64,000 bases of DNA from Streptomyces sp. ISL-1 (GTDB lineage: Bacteria; Actinomycetota; Actinomycetes; Streptomycetales; Streptomycetaceae), in NCBI RefSeq assembly GCF_018614585.1, contig NZ_JAGGOI010000032.1, forward strand, positions 186,001-250,000. Reading direction: 5' to 3'. Under the pieces are notes generated by a model, which did not search any database, had not been told where the DNA came from, and saw only the letters and a program-made list of their open reading frames with translations. Each line of letters begins with the position of its first letter. Within the stretch, counting starts at the first letter, position 1. Shown piece by piece: positions 1-8,356 of the stretch. The translations under genes and the position numbers were made by a program.

Positions 1-106
1 CTGACGAACGCGTCCGGCCGCCGGTCGATTCCGCATCCTGCGTGGGCATAGTCGATTCGGGGCCCGTCCGGGGCGGGCCACGGTGTCGAGCGCGGGGGAC
101 GCGATC

Positions 107-628
107 ATGGTCAGGTTCGTCCACAAGCAGTTGGTGTACGCCGCGGTGGTAACGCTCACGGGGGTGATCGCCGGGGGAGTGGGCGTCGCCGTGAACGACG
201 GCGCGGACCTGGTGGGCTGGTGGGTGGCCGGCGTGCTCGGATGGGGAGTCCTGTGGGGTTTCGCCTCCACGACCAGGCTGATGAACCGCGGTGACCTCCC
301 GCTGTTCGAGGCGGCCGTCCCGATCGCAGACCCCGCTGCCGCCCTGAGGACCCCGTCGGACCCCCGGCGGTGGCTCGGGCAGTTCTACGGGACGATGCTC
401 GGCTGCATGTTCGTGGTGACGACGGCGCTCGCCATTTTCGAACCGCTCGTAGCCGTCTTCCACTTCACATGGGCGATGGACCCGCTGGTACGGGCCGAGC
501 GGGCGGCCCGCTGGGAGCGGCACCACGGGGTACTGCTGTGGCAGGGCCACGTCGAGCAGGAGCGGCAGCCGGTCAGGACCGGCCAGCCGCCCGTGTTCAC
601 CACGCCGCGGCAGGGCGCGTTGGCCTAG
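107..628 (+). CDS. Small integral membrane protein, unknown function
   Basis: 173 residues. I chose the ATG at 107 because GGGGGA lies about 8 bases upstream; the frame is open back to a GTG at 83. Three hydrophobic stretches are visible: residues ~8-28 (LVYAAVVTLTGVIAGG), ~40-58 (LVGWWVAGVLGWGVLWGF) and ~103-125 (MLGCMFVVTTALAIF). The C-terminal ~45 residues are charged and probably cytoplasmic. I recognise no named family. Its stop codon overlaps the stop of the convergent acetyltransferase gene by three bases, so no terminator fits between them. Confidence 0.7.
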   Translation: MVRFVHKQLVYAAVVTLTGVIAGGVGVAVNDGADLVGWWVAGVLGWGVLWGFASTTRLMNRGDLPLFEAAVPIADPAAALRTPSDPRRWLGQFYGTMLGCMFVVTTALAIFEPLVAVFHFTWAMDPLVRAERAARWERHHGVLLWQGHVEQERQPVRTGQPPVFTTPRQGALA

Positions 629-1185
629 CTGGACTCCGGTACCCGCAACCATTCGTGATCGAGTACCGAGTGCACTACGGAGTCCCGCCACTTCCCGGCC
701 TTCTGGATGTGCTCCCGAATGACGCCCTCCTCGGTCATGCCCGCGGCGGTCATGGTCCTTGCCGACGCTGCGTTGAGCGGCGAGCGGGCACCCCAGATGC
801 GGTGCAGGTTCAGGTCCTCGAACCCGAGGCCGAGCAGGAGGCGTACGGTCTCGATGCCGTATCCGACGCCCCAGGCGTCCGGACGTATGGCAAAGCCGAA
901 GGTGGCCGCCCGTTGCTGATGGGGGTCCATGGCGATACGGCCGAACCCGATCAGGTCGTTGCTGTCCCGCCTGGCGACCGCGAGGGCGTATTCAGTGCGC
1001 GGCGTGGTGGCGGCCGACGCCCTGGAGCGGGCGACGATCTGCTCCACGTCGGTCCGTGTGCGCGGCTCGAATGAGAGGTGCTCTGTCGCCTCCGGGCTTC
1101 CGTAGATGGCGAAGACGGCGTCCACGTCGTCGAGGGCGAGCTCGCGGAGCTCGAGGCGCTGACTGCAGCGGCTGACCGGGTGCAT
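625..1185 (-). CDS. GNAT-family N-acetyltransferase (RimJ/RimL-like)
   Basis: 186 residues from the ATG at 1185. The frame stays open well upstream, but that extension is low-complexity and looks non-coding. The order of motifs fits acetyltransferase type 3: LRELALDDVDAVFAIYGSPE at the N-terminus, LIGFGRIAMD for the central strands, an acetyl-CoA loop region (FAIRPDAWGVGYGIE), then LNLHRIWGARSPLNAASARTM and MTEEGVIREHI. This family acetylates ribosomal-protein or small-molecule amines; the substrate here is unknown. The gene lies tail to tail with the membrane protein before it and directly after the regulator at 1208-2557 on the same strand. Confidence 0.85.
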   Translation of the reverse strand: MHPVSRCSQRLELRELALDDVDAVFAIYGSPEATEHLSFEPRTRTDVEQIVARSRASAATTPRTEYALAVARRDSNDLIGFGRIAMDPHQQRAATFGFAIRPDAWGVGYGIETVRLLLGLGFEDLNLHRIWGARSPLNAASARTMTAAGMTEEGVIREHIQKAGKWRDSVVHSVLDHEWLRVPESS

Positions 1186-1207
1186 GCCGGGGGACTCTAC
1201 CGGCGGC

Positions 1208-2557
1208 TCAGCGCGGGAGCGCCGGCCGGGCGGGCTCGTACATTGCGATCTCGGCGCGCAGGTCGCCCGCAACGCGGGCATCGCGGATCGGGGGGCGGCT
1301 GAGCGCGGCCTGAACCCGTTGGGCAGAGCGGACGATGCCGTTGTTGCGCAGGCCGGGGCCGAGGTCGAGGACGGGGCGAATCGCTTCAGCGGCACCGTCG
1401 ACGTCGCCCGAATGGAGCCGGACGAGCGCGAGGTTGCAGTGGGAGCCGGCCTCGTCTCCGAAGGCCCAGCTTGGGTCGCTGCGATTGCTGAATCCCCGTA
1501 CGGCCTCCTCTGCCTGGGCGGCGAGCTGCGCGTCACCGTGACCGAGCAGGACCTCGGACTCCACCACGTAGTAGAGCTGCTTCGGCTGGGGGTAGGTGAG
1601 CAGTCCTCCCAGGGCGTCGACGTCGTCCTCGATCACCCGCTCTCGGAGGGCATCGGCCTGCTGGTTCGCCGCGCGGACTGTCGCCCCGTCGCCGAGAAGT
1701 GCCGCTGCCCTCGCTTCAAGGCCTGGGAGCCAAACTCCCACTGTGCCGCGGAGATCGGGTGCCTGGGCGGCAGCCTGGCGCGCGAAGTGCAGTGCGTCCT
1801 CCGGCTTGCTCGCCCAGTACGAGATGAGGGACTTGAGCCCGTCGACCAGGGCGATCAAGCCGCTGTGCTCGGCTGCTTGGGCGCAGAAGAAAGCAACGCG
1901 GGCTTGCTGCATCGCCACCTTCGACTCGCCCATGTCGTGGGAGCCCTTCGCCATGAGGAAGGACAGCACCGTTGCCATGAAGTTCAGGTCGCGGAGCTGG
2001 GACGGTCGAGCGCGCCCGCCCTCGAGGAGCCTGAACGCGTCGTCCTGGGCGGCCGCCAGGTCCTCAATGATCTCCGACAACGGTGTGCGCGGGTACGCCT
2101 CGACGATCCGTTTCACTTCATCGCTCAGGAAGCCGAGCGCTTCCTCCCCCACCCGGTCTCGTTCCGCTCCCAGAGCAAAGTCCATTGCGCGCCGTGCAGC
2201 CATGACGGACGTCCTTCTCATCTCGTGCAGAGCCATGCCGGACTCGGCAGGACTATTGGTTTCTGGCGTGCTCACCAGAGGGGCGAAGATCGGTGTCGTT
2301 CCTTCGGCGACCTCGCTCCACAGCTGTTCGATGCTGTAGCCGAGCATGCGGACCAGGACTCTGCGTGCATCGCGCTGCGGCTGCCGGCTCCCGTAGTACC
2401 AGGCTTCGAAGGTGGACGGCGCCGGGGCGAGACTCGCTAATCCGGGTTTCTCTTCGAACTCCGACAGCTCCCGAGCAGCCTCTCTGAAGTGCGGCAGAAA
2501 GGCATCAAGGTCACGCCACTCACGCTCATCGAGCAAATGGCGGAATAGCGTGCGCAT
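1208..2557 (-). CDS. XRE/TPR-like transcriptional regulator
   Basis: 449 residues from the ATG at 2557, chosen because AGAGGACCAA directly precedes it; another ATG at 2596 would add 13 residues. The N-terminal ~100 residues contain a helical segment (STFEAWYYGSRQPQRDARRV) resembling the regulator-type HTH found in Streptomyces TPR regulators. The remainder is a run of amphipathic helices that reads like TPR repeats, for example HFARQAAAQAP, CNLALVRLHSGDVDGAAEAI and HCNLAL. The divergent neighbour at 2812 is an RsbW-like ATPase, a pairing common in Streptomyces. I infer a signal-responsive regulator; its ligand and targets are not visible. Confidence 0.75.
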   Translation of the reverse strand: MRTLFRHLLDEREWRDLDAFLPHFREAARELSEFEEKPGLASLAPAPSTFEAWYYGSRQPQRDARRVLVRMLGYSIEQLWSEVAEGTTPIFAPLVSTPETNSPAESGMALHEMRRTSVMAARRAMDFALGAERDRVGEEALGFLSDEVKRIVEAYPRTPLSEIIEDLAAAQDDAFRLLEGGRARPSQLRDLNFMATVLSFLMAKGSHDMGESKVAMQQARVAFFCAQAAEHSGLIALVDGLKSLISYWASKPEDALHFARQAAAQAPDLRGTVGVWLPGLEARAAALLGDGATVRAANQQADALRERVIEDDVDALGGLLTYPQPKQLYYVVESEVLLGHGDAQLAAQAEEAVRGFSNRSDPSWAFGDEAGSHCNLALVRLHSGDVDGAAEAIRPVLDLGPGLRNNGIVRSAQRVQAALSRPPIRDARVAGDLRAEIAMYEPARPALPR

Positions 2558-2811
2558 TTGGTCCTCTTCTCCGTACGTCGAGCAGGTCACTTGCATTGAC
2601 GGTAAGGCTCCTGCGTTCGCAACCTTCCCTGAACTGACGCTACTTAGTGGTTCCGAGGTGATGCCGAGGAGAAGGCGAGGTTCACGCCAACTCGCGGTGC
2701 TCGTTCCGAGGGAGGAGCGGGGGTAGTTCCGGCGGGGAGTGGTTGGCAGGCTCTAAGCGATGCTCGCCGAGAGTGCTGACCCGAACACCCTTCGTGGAAC
2801 AGGGAGCCCCC

Positions 2812-3312
2812 GTGAATCCCCAGATCGTCGCCTCCCCGCCGGCCGCCGACGCAGACAACGCGTGTCGTCGACGGGCAGCGGCCGGCCGACGGGTCGTGTC
2901 GTTCGAGTGTGTTCGGCGATCCGCCGGCGAGGCACTGCGACCGGAGGATGCTCGCCGCGTCGCCCAGATGCGTCGGCTCGGTTCTGCGTCACTGCGCTAC
3001 TGGGGTTTCGACACCGTCGCCGAGTCGGCGGAGCTCCTGATCAGTGAGCTCGTCACCAATGCGCTTCAGCACGGCCGCGGCACATCCGTCGGATTCTCGA
3101 TCTCCTGCGATGGGGCAACCGTGCGCATCGAGGTCGAAGACGACTCTCCCGAACGCCCGATTTACCAGAAGCCCGCCCTGGAGGCGGAGAGCGGCCGAGG
3201 CATGTGGCTGGTCACCGAGATCGCCGACGCGTGGGGCACGAGCCCGGACGGAAAGCGAACGTGGTGCGAGCTGGAGGTGCCCACCGACGAGGCCGGGGCT
3301 TCGACGCACTAG
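2812..3312 (+). CDS. RsbW-like ATP-binding protein (HATPase_c_2)
   Basis: 166 residues. The GTG start at 2812 is preceded by AGGGAG at the right distance. The single GHKL ATPase domain shows the N box (ELLISELVTNALQHG), the G1-like VEDDSPERP and the G2 box (SGRGMWLVTEIADAWG). Proteins of this type in Streptomyces are relatives of anti-sigma-factor kinases, although partner switching has been shown for only a few. It is divergent from the XRE/TPR-like regulator with a 254-base intergenic region that must hold both promoters. Confidence 0.88.
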   Translation: MNPQIVASPPAADADNACRRRAAAGRRVVSFECVRRSAGEALRPEDARRVAQMRRLGSASLRYWGFDTVAESAELLISELVTNALQHGRGTSVGFSISCDGATVRIEVEDDSPERPIYQKPALEAESGRGMWLVTEIADAWGTSPDGKRTWCELEVPTDEAGASTH

Positions 3313-3715
3313 CTGTGAGGTTCCCCCACCGCCCGCTCCCCCCTCGCCTCCCTTGGAGAACCCATGCTCCCCCACCGCCGCAGCCGCGAAGATCGGTATG
3401 AGTGTGAGCAAGTCGGCGACGGCTTGCCTGGGGCACCCTGGCAGCTTCCAGGACCTGCGCGTTCGCCTCGCCACCACACGTGTGCCTCCGCACTGGATCG
3501 TCGAATGAGGCGAGCCCTCTCGCGCCTGGCATCTCGCGCAGCACGCGCCTGCTTCTACGGGTACGTCAGCCCCGGGCGTGGCCCACCCTCCTGCCCTTGC
3601 CACGGCATGTCCAGACACCCTCTCCGGCCAGTCCCACACCGAACCCCCGCGGGGTTGTGACCGGCCGGAGAAAGCCATTACCCCACCCTCCGCGGATAGT
3701 TGAGAGGAAGAGCGC
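3313..3715. other. Intergenic stretch, no gene recognised
   Basis: About 400 bases between the ATP-binding protein and the DUF5999 gene. Open frames exist on both strands but they have proline/arginine-rich, incompatible codon use and no ribosome binding site. I see no clear hairpin terminator. Confidence 0.5.
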
Positions 3716-3919
3716 ATGTGCCAGCACCAGCCGCCGTGCCCTACAGCGGATGCTCCCGATCGCGAGGCGGCAGTCGTCCGCGCCGGTCAGTGGGAACAGG
3801 GCTGGAGCCTCCGATGCAACGGCGTTGTTGCCTTCGAGGACACCGGCGAGCTGCTGCCGGACGGCAGCGTCATCGCGCCGCACCGGCCCACCGACTCTGT
3901 GCTCGGGGGCGCGGCATGA
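3716..3919 (+). CDS. DUF5999 family small protein
   Basis: 67 residues, with a ribosome site (GAGGAAGAG) six bases before the ATG. The sequence opens MCQHQPPCPTADAPDREAA and contains RCNGVVAFEDTGELLPDG, which matches the short cysteine-containing DUF5999 proteins that are widespread in Streptomyces. It has three cysteines (residues 2, 8 and 34) and ends in a short low-complexity tail. The function of the family is unknown. It often occurs near regulator/ATP-binding pairs like the one just upstream, which is the case here. Confidence 0.85.
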   Translation: MCQHQPPCPTADAPDREAAVVRAGQWEQGWSLRCNGVVAFEDTGELLPDGSVIAPHRPTDSVLGGAA

Positions 3920-4000
3920 GTCGGCAGCCATTGGGCGGCGCGACGGCCTGCGGATCCGCCTCAGCCTCCGACACGAATGACGCCCAAACGAAAGGACCCC

Positions 4001-5255
4001 GTGAACGCCTTAGTTCTTCCCAAGTTCGTCCCTGCGCTCCTGCGCCAGGGAACTGACCCGCGCGACGCCCCGGACCTCGCGGCGGCCGACATTGTCGGCT
4101 GGTTGGTCCCGTTGACCAAACAGGTCGTCAGCCTGCTCGAAAGCGAAAGCCCTGCAACTGATGGCTCTGCATCATCCTTCACGGTTGACGGCCACACGTA
4201 CCTCCTGGTTGAAGGGCCCGCAGACGATGGGCTCAGCGCATATGTGCGTCTGGTCAGGCGTGGTCACAGCGTGCCTCGGCAGCTCCCGGATACCGCGGTG
4301 GTCCTTACCCTGGCTGGGACGGTTGAGCTGGAGATGTATCGGCAACAGCAGGACGTCGATGACCGAAGCCCGCAGTATGTGCGCAGTCTCGGACCAGAGT
4401 GCGCGTTCGCCGGCCACGCCGGGACGCTGTGCAGGATGCAGAGCAGCGCGGACGGCATCCAGCTGATCGTGTTTGACGGCCGTCTGACGGAAGTGGGCGC
4501 GCCTTTGACCGCTGAGGAGTACCGGTCCGCGGCGCGAGACGTTCACGTCCGGCTCGGCAGTGCGTTGTGGTGCGAGACGCGTGTACGCAGCCGCGACCTG
4601 AGCCTCAACTGGCTGGACTCATGGCCGTCGATGGACACCGCCGATGTGCGCACGTCGCACCGGGACGGCAGCGCCCTGCTGGAGCGGCTGGCTGCTGACC
4701 GAGGGTTGCTCACCCGCTTGGTCCACGAGATCGAGCACGACCCTGCCCGGCTGGAAGGTAGCCGAGTCACGTTGCTGCTCGACCGTCTGGGCTCTCTACC
4801 AGGCACCCGAGCGCGGCTTCGAGGTCCGCCTGAACATGAATCCCCGCCGAGTCAACCAGGGTGTGCCGCACGACCATTCGTACAACTTCGCCACACGGAT
4901 CCTGACTGGTGGCTACGGGCACATAGTGCGGCGCCGCACGGACACCGGAGAGGGCGAGTTCACCAGCACGGACCTTCTACCCGGCATCGTTGCCATCGAG
5001 CGGCCCGGCTCCAGCTACACGCTCGGGCACCCGATGGTGCACCAAGCGGTCATGCTGCCGGGCACCGTCACCCTGTTCGTGCGCGGACCGCGGCTCAAGT
5101 CCCGCTCGCACGCCGTCGCTGATCTGATGCCCAGCGTGGGCACTTGGCCGGCGCGCGCCGAACCCGGCAGCGGGCCTCGACACTCCCGGCCCGCCTCGCT
5201 GGACGAGTACCGGGCCATGCGCGACGAGCTCGCACGGCAGGGGCTCATCGGGTGA
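4001..5255 (+). pseudogene. Cupin-like protein, reading frame broken near 4795
   Basis: A GTG at 4001 preceded by GAAAGGA opens a frame that encodes sensible protein up to LLLDRLGSL at about 4798, then turns into arginine/histidine-rich nonsense. The +1 frame resumes sensible protein (LYQAPERGFEVRLNMNPRRV) and runs to 5255. The second half has a cupin signature, PHDHSYNFATRILTGGYGHI, with two histidines suited to metal binding, and resembles small-molecule dioxygenase-type cupins. Joined, the product would be about 418 residues. The break is a one-base event within TCTGGGCTCTC or close by. It is either a true frameshift or a sequencing error. The next gene starts 88 bases downstream. Confidence 0.7.
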
Positions 5256-5343
5256 CTTCTTTCCCCGCAACTCGGCATAGGCCCGGCAGGCGGCCCGGCA
5301 AGCTATGGGGCACAAACCGTAGCCACCGGCGAGGAGCAGCACC

Positions 5344-6171
5344 ATGAGCACTGTCCTGACCACTGATCACCCGGCGTGGGAGGAAACCACCCATGGCACG
5401 CGAGTTCGCGCCGTGCGCAGCGGTACCGGCTTGTGGCTGGCCTCCTGGGGGCCGGACGAACTTGAACTCCACTGCATCGAGGGCACGGAGGACGACAAGC
5501 CGCGCATCATCACCACGGACCCGTCCACGCTGCCGACCAGCGTGCCCGAGGAGCTCAGCGCCGGGCTCAAGAAGCTCGGCCTGACACGGCGCCTGGCCAA
5601 CCCGTGGCTCTGGGATGCGATCACCACCGCGATCCTGCGGCAGGTCGTGCGCGCTGGGCAGGCCCGCCGTCTCTACCGCGCCTGGTGCCAGGCCTACGGC
5701 ACCACCCTGACCACGGCGCACGGCCCGCTGGCGGTGGCACCCGATGCCCAGCAAGTCCTGGACTTGGACGATGACGCGTTCGCGAGCATCGGCGCCAAGT
5801 TCCACCGCACTGCCTTGCAGGCCGCTGCCCGCGCCTACCGCCAGCACGAGGACACATGGGTGCGGCCGGCCCCGGCCGACCTCGTCAGCGCTCTGATCAG
5901 TGTCACCCGGATCGGCCCGTGGACCGCGTCGGCGGCGGCTGCGGATTTCACCGGCGACTTCACCGTCTACCCGCACGCCGACCTTGCCGTCCGCACCTGG
6001 GCTGCACAGGTCGCCCGGGCCTACGCCTGGCCGGATACCGAGAAAGCCTTCAACCCGCACTGGCGCCACCTGGCCGGCCCCGGCGACCGGCACCTGCACA
6101 CCCTCACCTTGACCACACTCACCTGGGGGGCCCATGCCCGAACCGCTGAGCACACCGGCACACGCCCATGA
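5344..6171 (+). CDS. HhH-GPD DNA-glycosylase-like protein (AlkA/endonuclease III type)
   Basis: 275 residues with a clear ribosome site (GAGGAG) before the ATG. The helix-hairpin-helix is LISVTRIGPWTASAAAADF (~residues 186-204), followed by the GPD-like loop FTVYPHADLAVRTWA, whose aspartate sits where the catalytic Asp of HhH-GPD glycosylases is expected. The N-terminal ~90 residues form a beta-rich domain as in AlkA. Family members excise damaged bases; several actinobacterial homologues sit in biosynthetic-looking clusters with cupin and B12-radical-SAM genes, as here, so a role outside general repair is possible. Its last 38 bases overlap the next gene. Confidence 0.78.
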   Translation: MSTVLTTDHPAWEETTHGTRVRAVRSGTGLWLASWGPDELELHCIEGTEDDKPRIITTDPSTLPTSVPEELSAGLKKLGLTRRLANPWLWDAITTAILRQVVRAGQARRLYRAWCQAYGTTLTTAHGPLAVAPDAQQVLDLDDDAFASIGAKFHRTALQAAARAYRQHEDTWVRPAPADLVSALISVTRIGPWTASAAAADFTGDFTVYPHADLAVRTWAAQVARAYAWPDTEKAFNPHWRHLAGPGDRHLHTLTLTTLTWGAHARTAEHTGTRP

Positions 6172-6943
6172 ACTGATTGCCGGCGCTGACCTGAACCGGC
6201 CTGTCGACGCTGTGTTCGTCAACGCCCCGTTACGGGACTACGACCAGCGCGCCCGCGTCAACGACTACACCCTTCCCGTTCTCGGACTCGGGTACATCGC
6301 CACCTACGCCAAGCAAGAGGGCTTCAACGTCGGGGTGCTGGATGCCGAGGCACACGGTCTCGGCATCCAGCACACCGCTGACATGGTCAACGCGGTGAAA
6401 CCCCGCTGGGCGGGCTTCAACCTCCTCGCGCCCACCTACGCCTTTTCAGCGCGCATCGCCTCTCTGCTCGCCCCGCAGATCCTGGTGATGGCGGGCGGAC
6501 ACCACGCCAAGGCCGCACCCGATCTGGTCCTTCGCGACTCCCGATTCCGCAACCTCGCCGCACTGGTCATCGGCGAGGGCGAGACGCGCGTGGCCGCGCT
6601 CCTGGAAGACGTCCGCCGGCGCGCCGAGCTGCCGAAGGTGATGTGGCGCGAGCCCGACAGCAAGCGGCTCCTGCCTGAGGGGACGACGCACATGAAGCAT
6701 GAACACCACGGCGACCGGTACGAGTTGAGCGTCCGCGACAGGAGGGATCTGTCCTTCGACAAGTCCCGCGACCAAAATGCCTCGGGGCGACGCCCCGTCA
6801 GCCTGGTTACCGTCACCTTCGAAGGCCGCCTCGAGGTCGGCGACCCTGGCGCACTGCGCGGCACCCTCACCCAAGGGCTCGGCCGGGCCAAGGCGTACGG
6901 CTGCGGCCTGATGACCCTGGCACCCTTGCCCGGTGGCAGGTGA
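6134..6943 (+). CDS. Chimeric ORF: B12-binding domain of a radical SAM protein fused to the Cas6e C-terminus
   Basis: 269 residues made of two unrelated parts. Residues ~25-170 are a cobalamin-binding Rossmann domain of the class B radical SAM type (VFVNAPLRDYDQ, LPVLGLGYIATYAK, VGVLDAEAHGL, MAGGHHAKAAPDLVLRD, VIGEGE). Residues ~197-265 match the end of Cas6e/Cse3: ELSVRDRRDLSFDK, LVTVTFEGRLEVGDPGALRG, then the glycine-rich GLGRAKAYGCGLMTLAPL that binds crRNA in Cas6e. The radical SAM core (CxxxCxxC) and the Cas6e N-terminal ferredoxin fold with its catalytic residues are both missing. The join lies at about 6686-6725. cas1 follows within a few bases, where cas6e normally ends. The simplest reading is a deletion that removed cas3 through most of cas6e. 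Confidence 0.8.
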   Translation: MPEPLSTPAHAHELIAGADLNRPVDAVFVNAPLRDYDQRARVNDYTLPVLGLGYIATYAKQEGFNVGVLDAEAHGLGIQHTADMVNAVKPRWAGFNLLAPTYAFSARIASLLAPQILVMAGGHHAKAAPDLVLRDSRFRNLAALVIGEGETRVAALLEDVRRRAELPKVMWREPDSKRLLPEGTTHMKHEHHGDRYELSVRDRRDLSFDKSRDQNASGRRPVSLVTVTFEGRLEVGDPGALRGTLTQGLGRAKAYGCGLMTLAPLPGGR

Positions 6944-6947
6944 GCAG

Positions 6948-7916
6948 GTGACGACGGTCTCGAGGCGCGCAGCCCTCACGCCGCGCCACCTCACCCGCAC
7001 CAGCGAACGGCTGTCCTTCATCTATCTCGAGCGTTGCACGGTCCACCGGGATGCCAACGCCATAACCGCCGAGGACGCCGACGGCACCACGCACATACCG
7101 TCGGCGACCATCGGCACGCTCCTCCTCGGCCCAGGCACCCGTATCACCCACCAGGCGATGAGCGTGCTTGGGGAGACCGGCGCGGCTGTCGCCTGGGTGG
7201 GGGAGCAGGGCGTGCGCTATTACGCCAGCGGCCGCGCACTGACCCGCTCGTCGGCACTCGCGGAGGCACAGGCCGTCCAGTGGGCCAACGTCCGCACCCG
7301 CATCGCCGTCGCCCGCGCCATGTACCGACTGCGCTTTCCCGACGAGGACCCGGCCGGACTCACCCGACACGAGTTGCTCGGCCGCGAAGGCCGACGAGTC
7401 AAGGACTGCTACCGGGCGCAGGCTGCGCGCACCGGAATCCCGTGGCGCGGCCGTAAGTACGCCCCGGGCGACTTTGCCGGCAGTGACTCAGTCAACCAGG
7501 CACTCACCGCGGCCGCCCAGTGCATGTACGGCATTGCCCACGCCGTCGTTGCATCCCTGGGGTGCAGTTCCGCACTGGGCTTCGTGCACTCCGGCCATGA
7601 GCTGTCGTTTGTTCTGGACATCGCCGATCTCTACAAGACCGAACTGGGCATTCCCCTGGCCTTCGACATCGCGGCGGAGGACCCGGAGGACGTCGGCCCA
7701 CGTACCCGCCGGGCCCTGCGCGACCGCATCAACGAATTCTCTTTGCTGGACCGTTGTGTCGACGACATCAAGCGCCTCCTCCTTCCGGAGGCCAAGAGCA
7801 GTGCTGGGCCCGGTGACCGGGACGTGGTCACGCTCCAGAGCGACGGCGGCATCGAGGTCGCCGCCGGACGCAACTACGGAGACGGCAGCGACGAGGACGA
7901 GGCGATGACCTGGTGA
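6948..7916 (+). CDS. cas1: Type I-E CRISPR integrase Cas1
   Basis: 322 residues from the GTG at 6948; an in-frame GTG at 6933 is an alternative that would overlap the preceding stop. Cas1 of type I-E is the metal-dependent integrase that, with Cas2, inserts new spacers. The N-terminal beta domain (RLSFIYLERCTVHRDANAIT, HIPSATIGTLLLGPGT) is followed by the helical domain carrying the expected metal ligands: the Glu in HELLGREGRRVKDCYR, the His in GFVHSGHELSFVLDIADLYK and the downstream Asp. The ORF looks intact. It overlaps cas2 by GTGA. Confidence 0.95.
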   Translation: MTTVSRRAALTPRHLTRTSERLSFIYLERCTVHRDANAITAEDADGTTHIPSATIGTLLLGPGTRITHQAMSVLGETGAAVAWVGEQGVRYYASGRALTRSSALAEAQAVQWANVRTRIAVARAMYRLRFPDEDPAGLTRHELLGREGRRVKDCYRAQAARTGIPWRGRKYAPGDFAGSDSVNQALTAAAQCMYGIAHAVVASLGCSSALGFVHSGHELSFVLDIADLYKTELGIPLAFDIAAEDPEDVGPRTRRALRDRINEFSLLDRCVDDIKRLLLPEAKSSAGPGDRDVVTLQSDGGIEVAAGRNYGDGSDEDEAMTW

Positions 7917-8263
7917 CCGTGATCGTCCTCACCAACTGCCCTGCGGGGCTACGGGGTTTCCTCACCCGCTGGCTCCTGGAGATCTCCGCGGGAGTGTTCA
8001 TCGGCAAGCCCTCCGCGAGAATCCGGGACGCCCTGTGGGAGGAAGTGCAGCAGTACGCGGGTCAAGGTCGCGCCCTGCTCGCTCACACGACCAGTAATGA
8101 GCAGGGCTTCACCTTCCGGACCCACGACCACGGCTGGAGCCCAGTCGACCATGAAGGCCTGACCCTGATCCGCCGCCCAAACGCCAACCCGACACCCTCG
8201 ACGACCGCTCCGAAACCGGGCTGGAGCAAGGCGGCCAAACGACGTCGCTTCGGAAGGAGTTGA
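7913..8263 (+). CDS. cas2: Type I-E Cas2 (copy 1)
   Basis: 116 residues starting at a GTG that overlaps the cas1 stop. The sequence VIVLTNCPAGLRGFLTRWL and LEISAGVFIGKPSARIRD is diagnostic of Cas2e, with a C-terminal tail KAAKRRRFGRS. It is the dimeric scaffold of the Cas1-Cas2 spacer integrase. The leader and array 1 begin right after the stop. A second copy at 17519-17869 differs by 12 bases and about seven residues (for example K to N in FIGKPS and E to G in WEEV). Confidence 0.95.
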   Translation: MTVIVLTNCPAGLRGFLTRWLLEISAGVFIGKPSARIRDALWEEVQQYAGQGRALLAHTTSNEQGFTFRTHDHGWSPVDHEGLTLIRRPNANPTPSTTAPKPGWSKAAKRRRFGRS

Positions 8264-8356
8264 ACGGATACTTTGTCGGCTTTCGTCGAGTTGTCGGAAT
8301 TGGTGAAAGTACTCCAGGGCGGTGCGCACCCACGCTAAAGACGCAGCTCACGCAGT
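8264..8356 (+). promoter_or_regulatory. CRISPR leader of array 1
   Basis: 93 bases between the cas2 stop and the first repeat, with lower GC than its surroundings. It is nearly identical (one visible change, GCGCACC/GTGCACC) to the sequence before array 2 at 17870-17962. Conservation in both copies, and the mutated repeats clustering at this end, mark it as the leader where transcription and spacer insertion begin. Confidence 0.8.

Noticed and set aside
6126..6171. Possibility that the B12-domain ORF and the glycosylase ORF are one frameshifted gene
   Set aside because: The overlap of 38 bases is between two frames with normal start and stop codons, and the two proteins are separate families.
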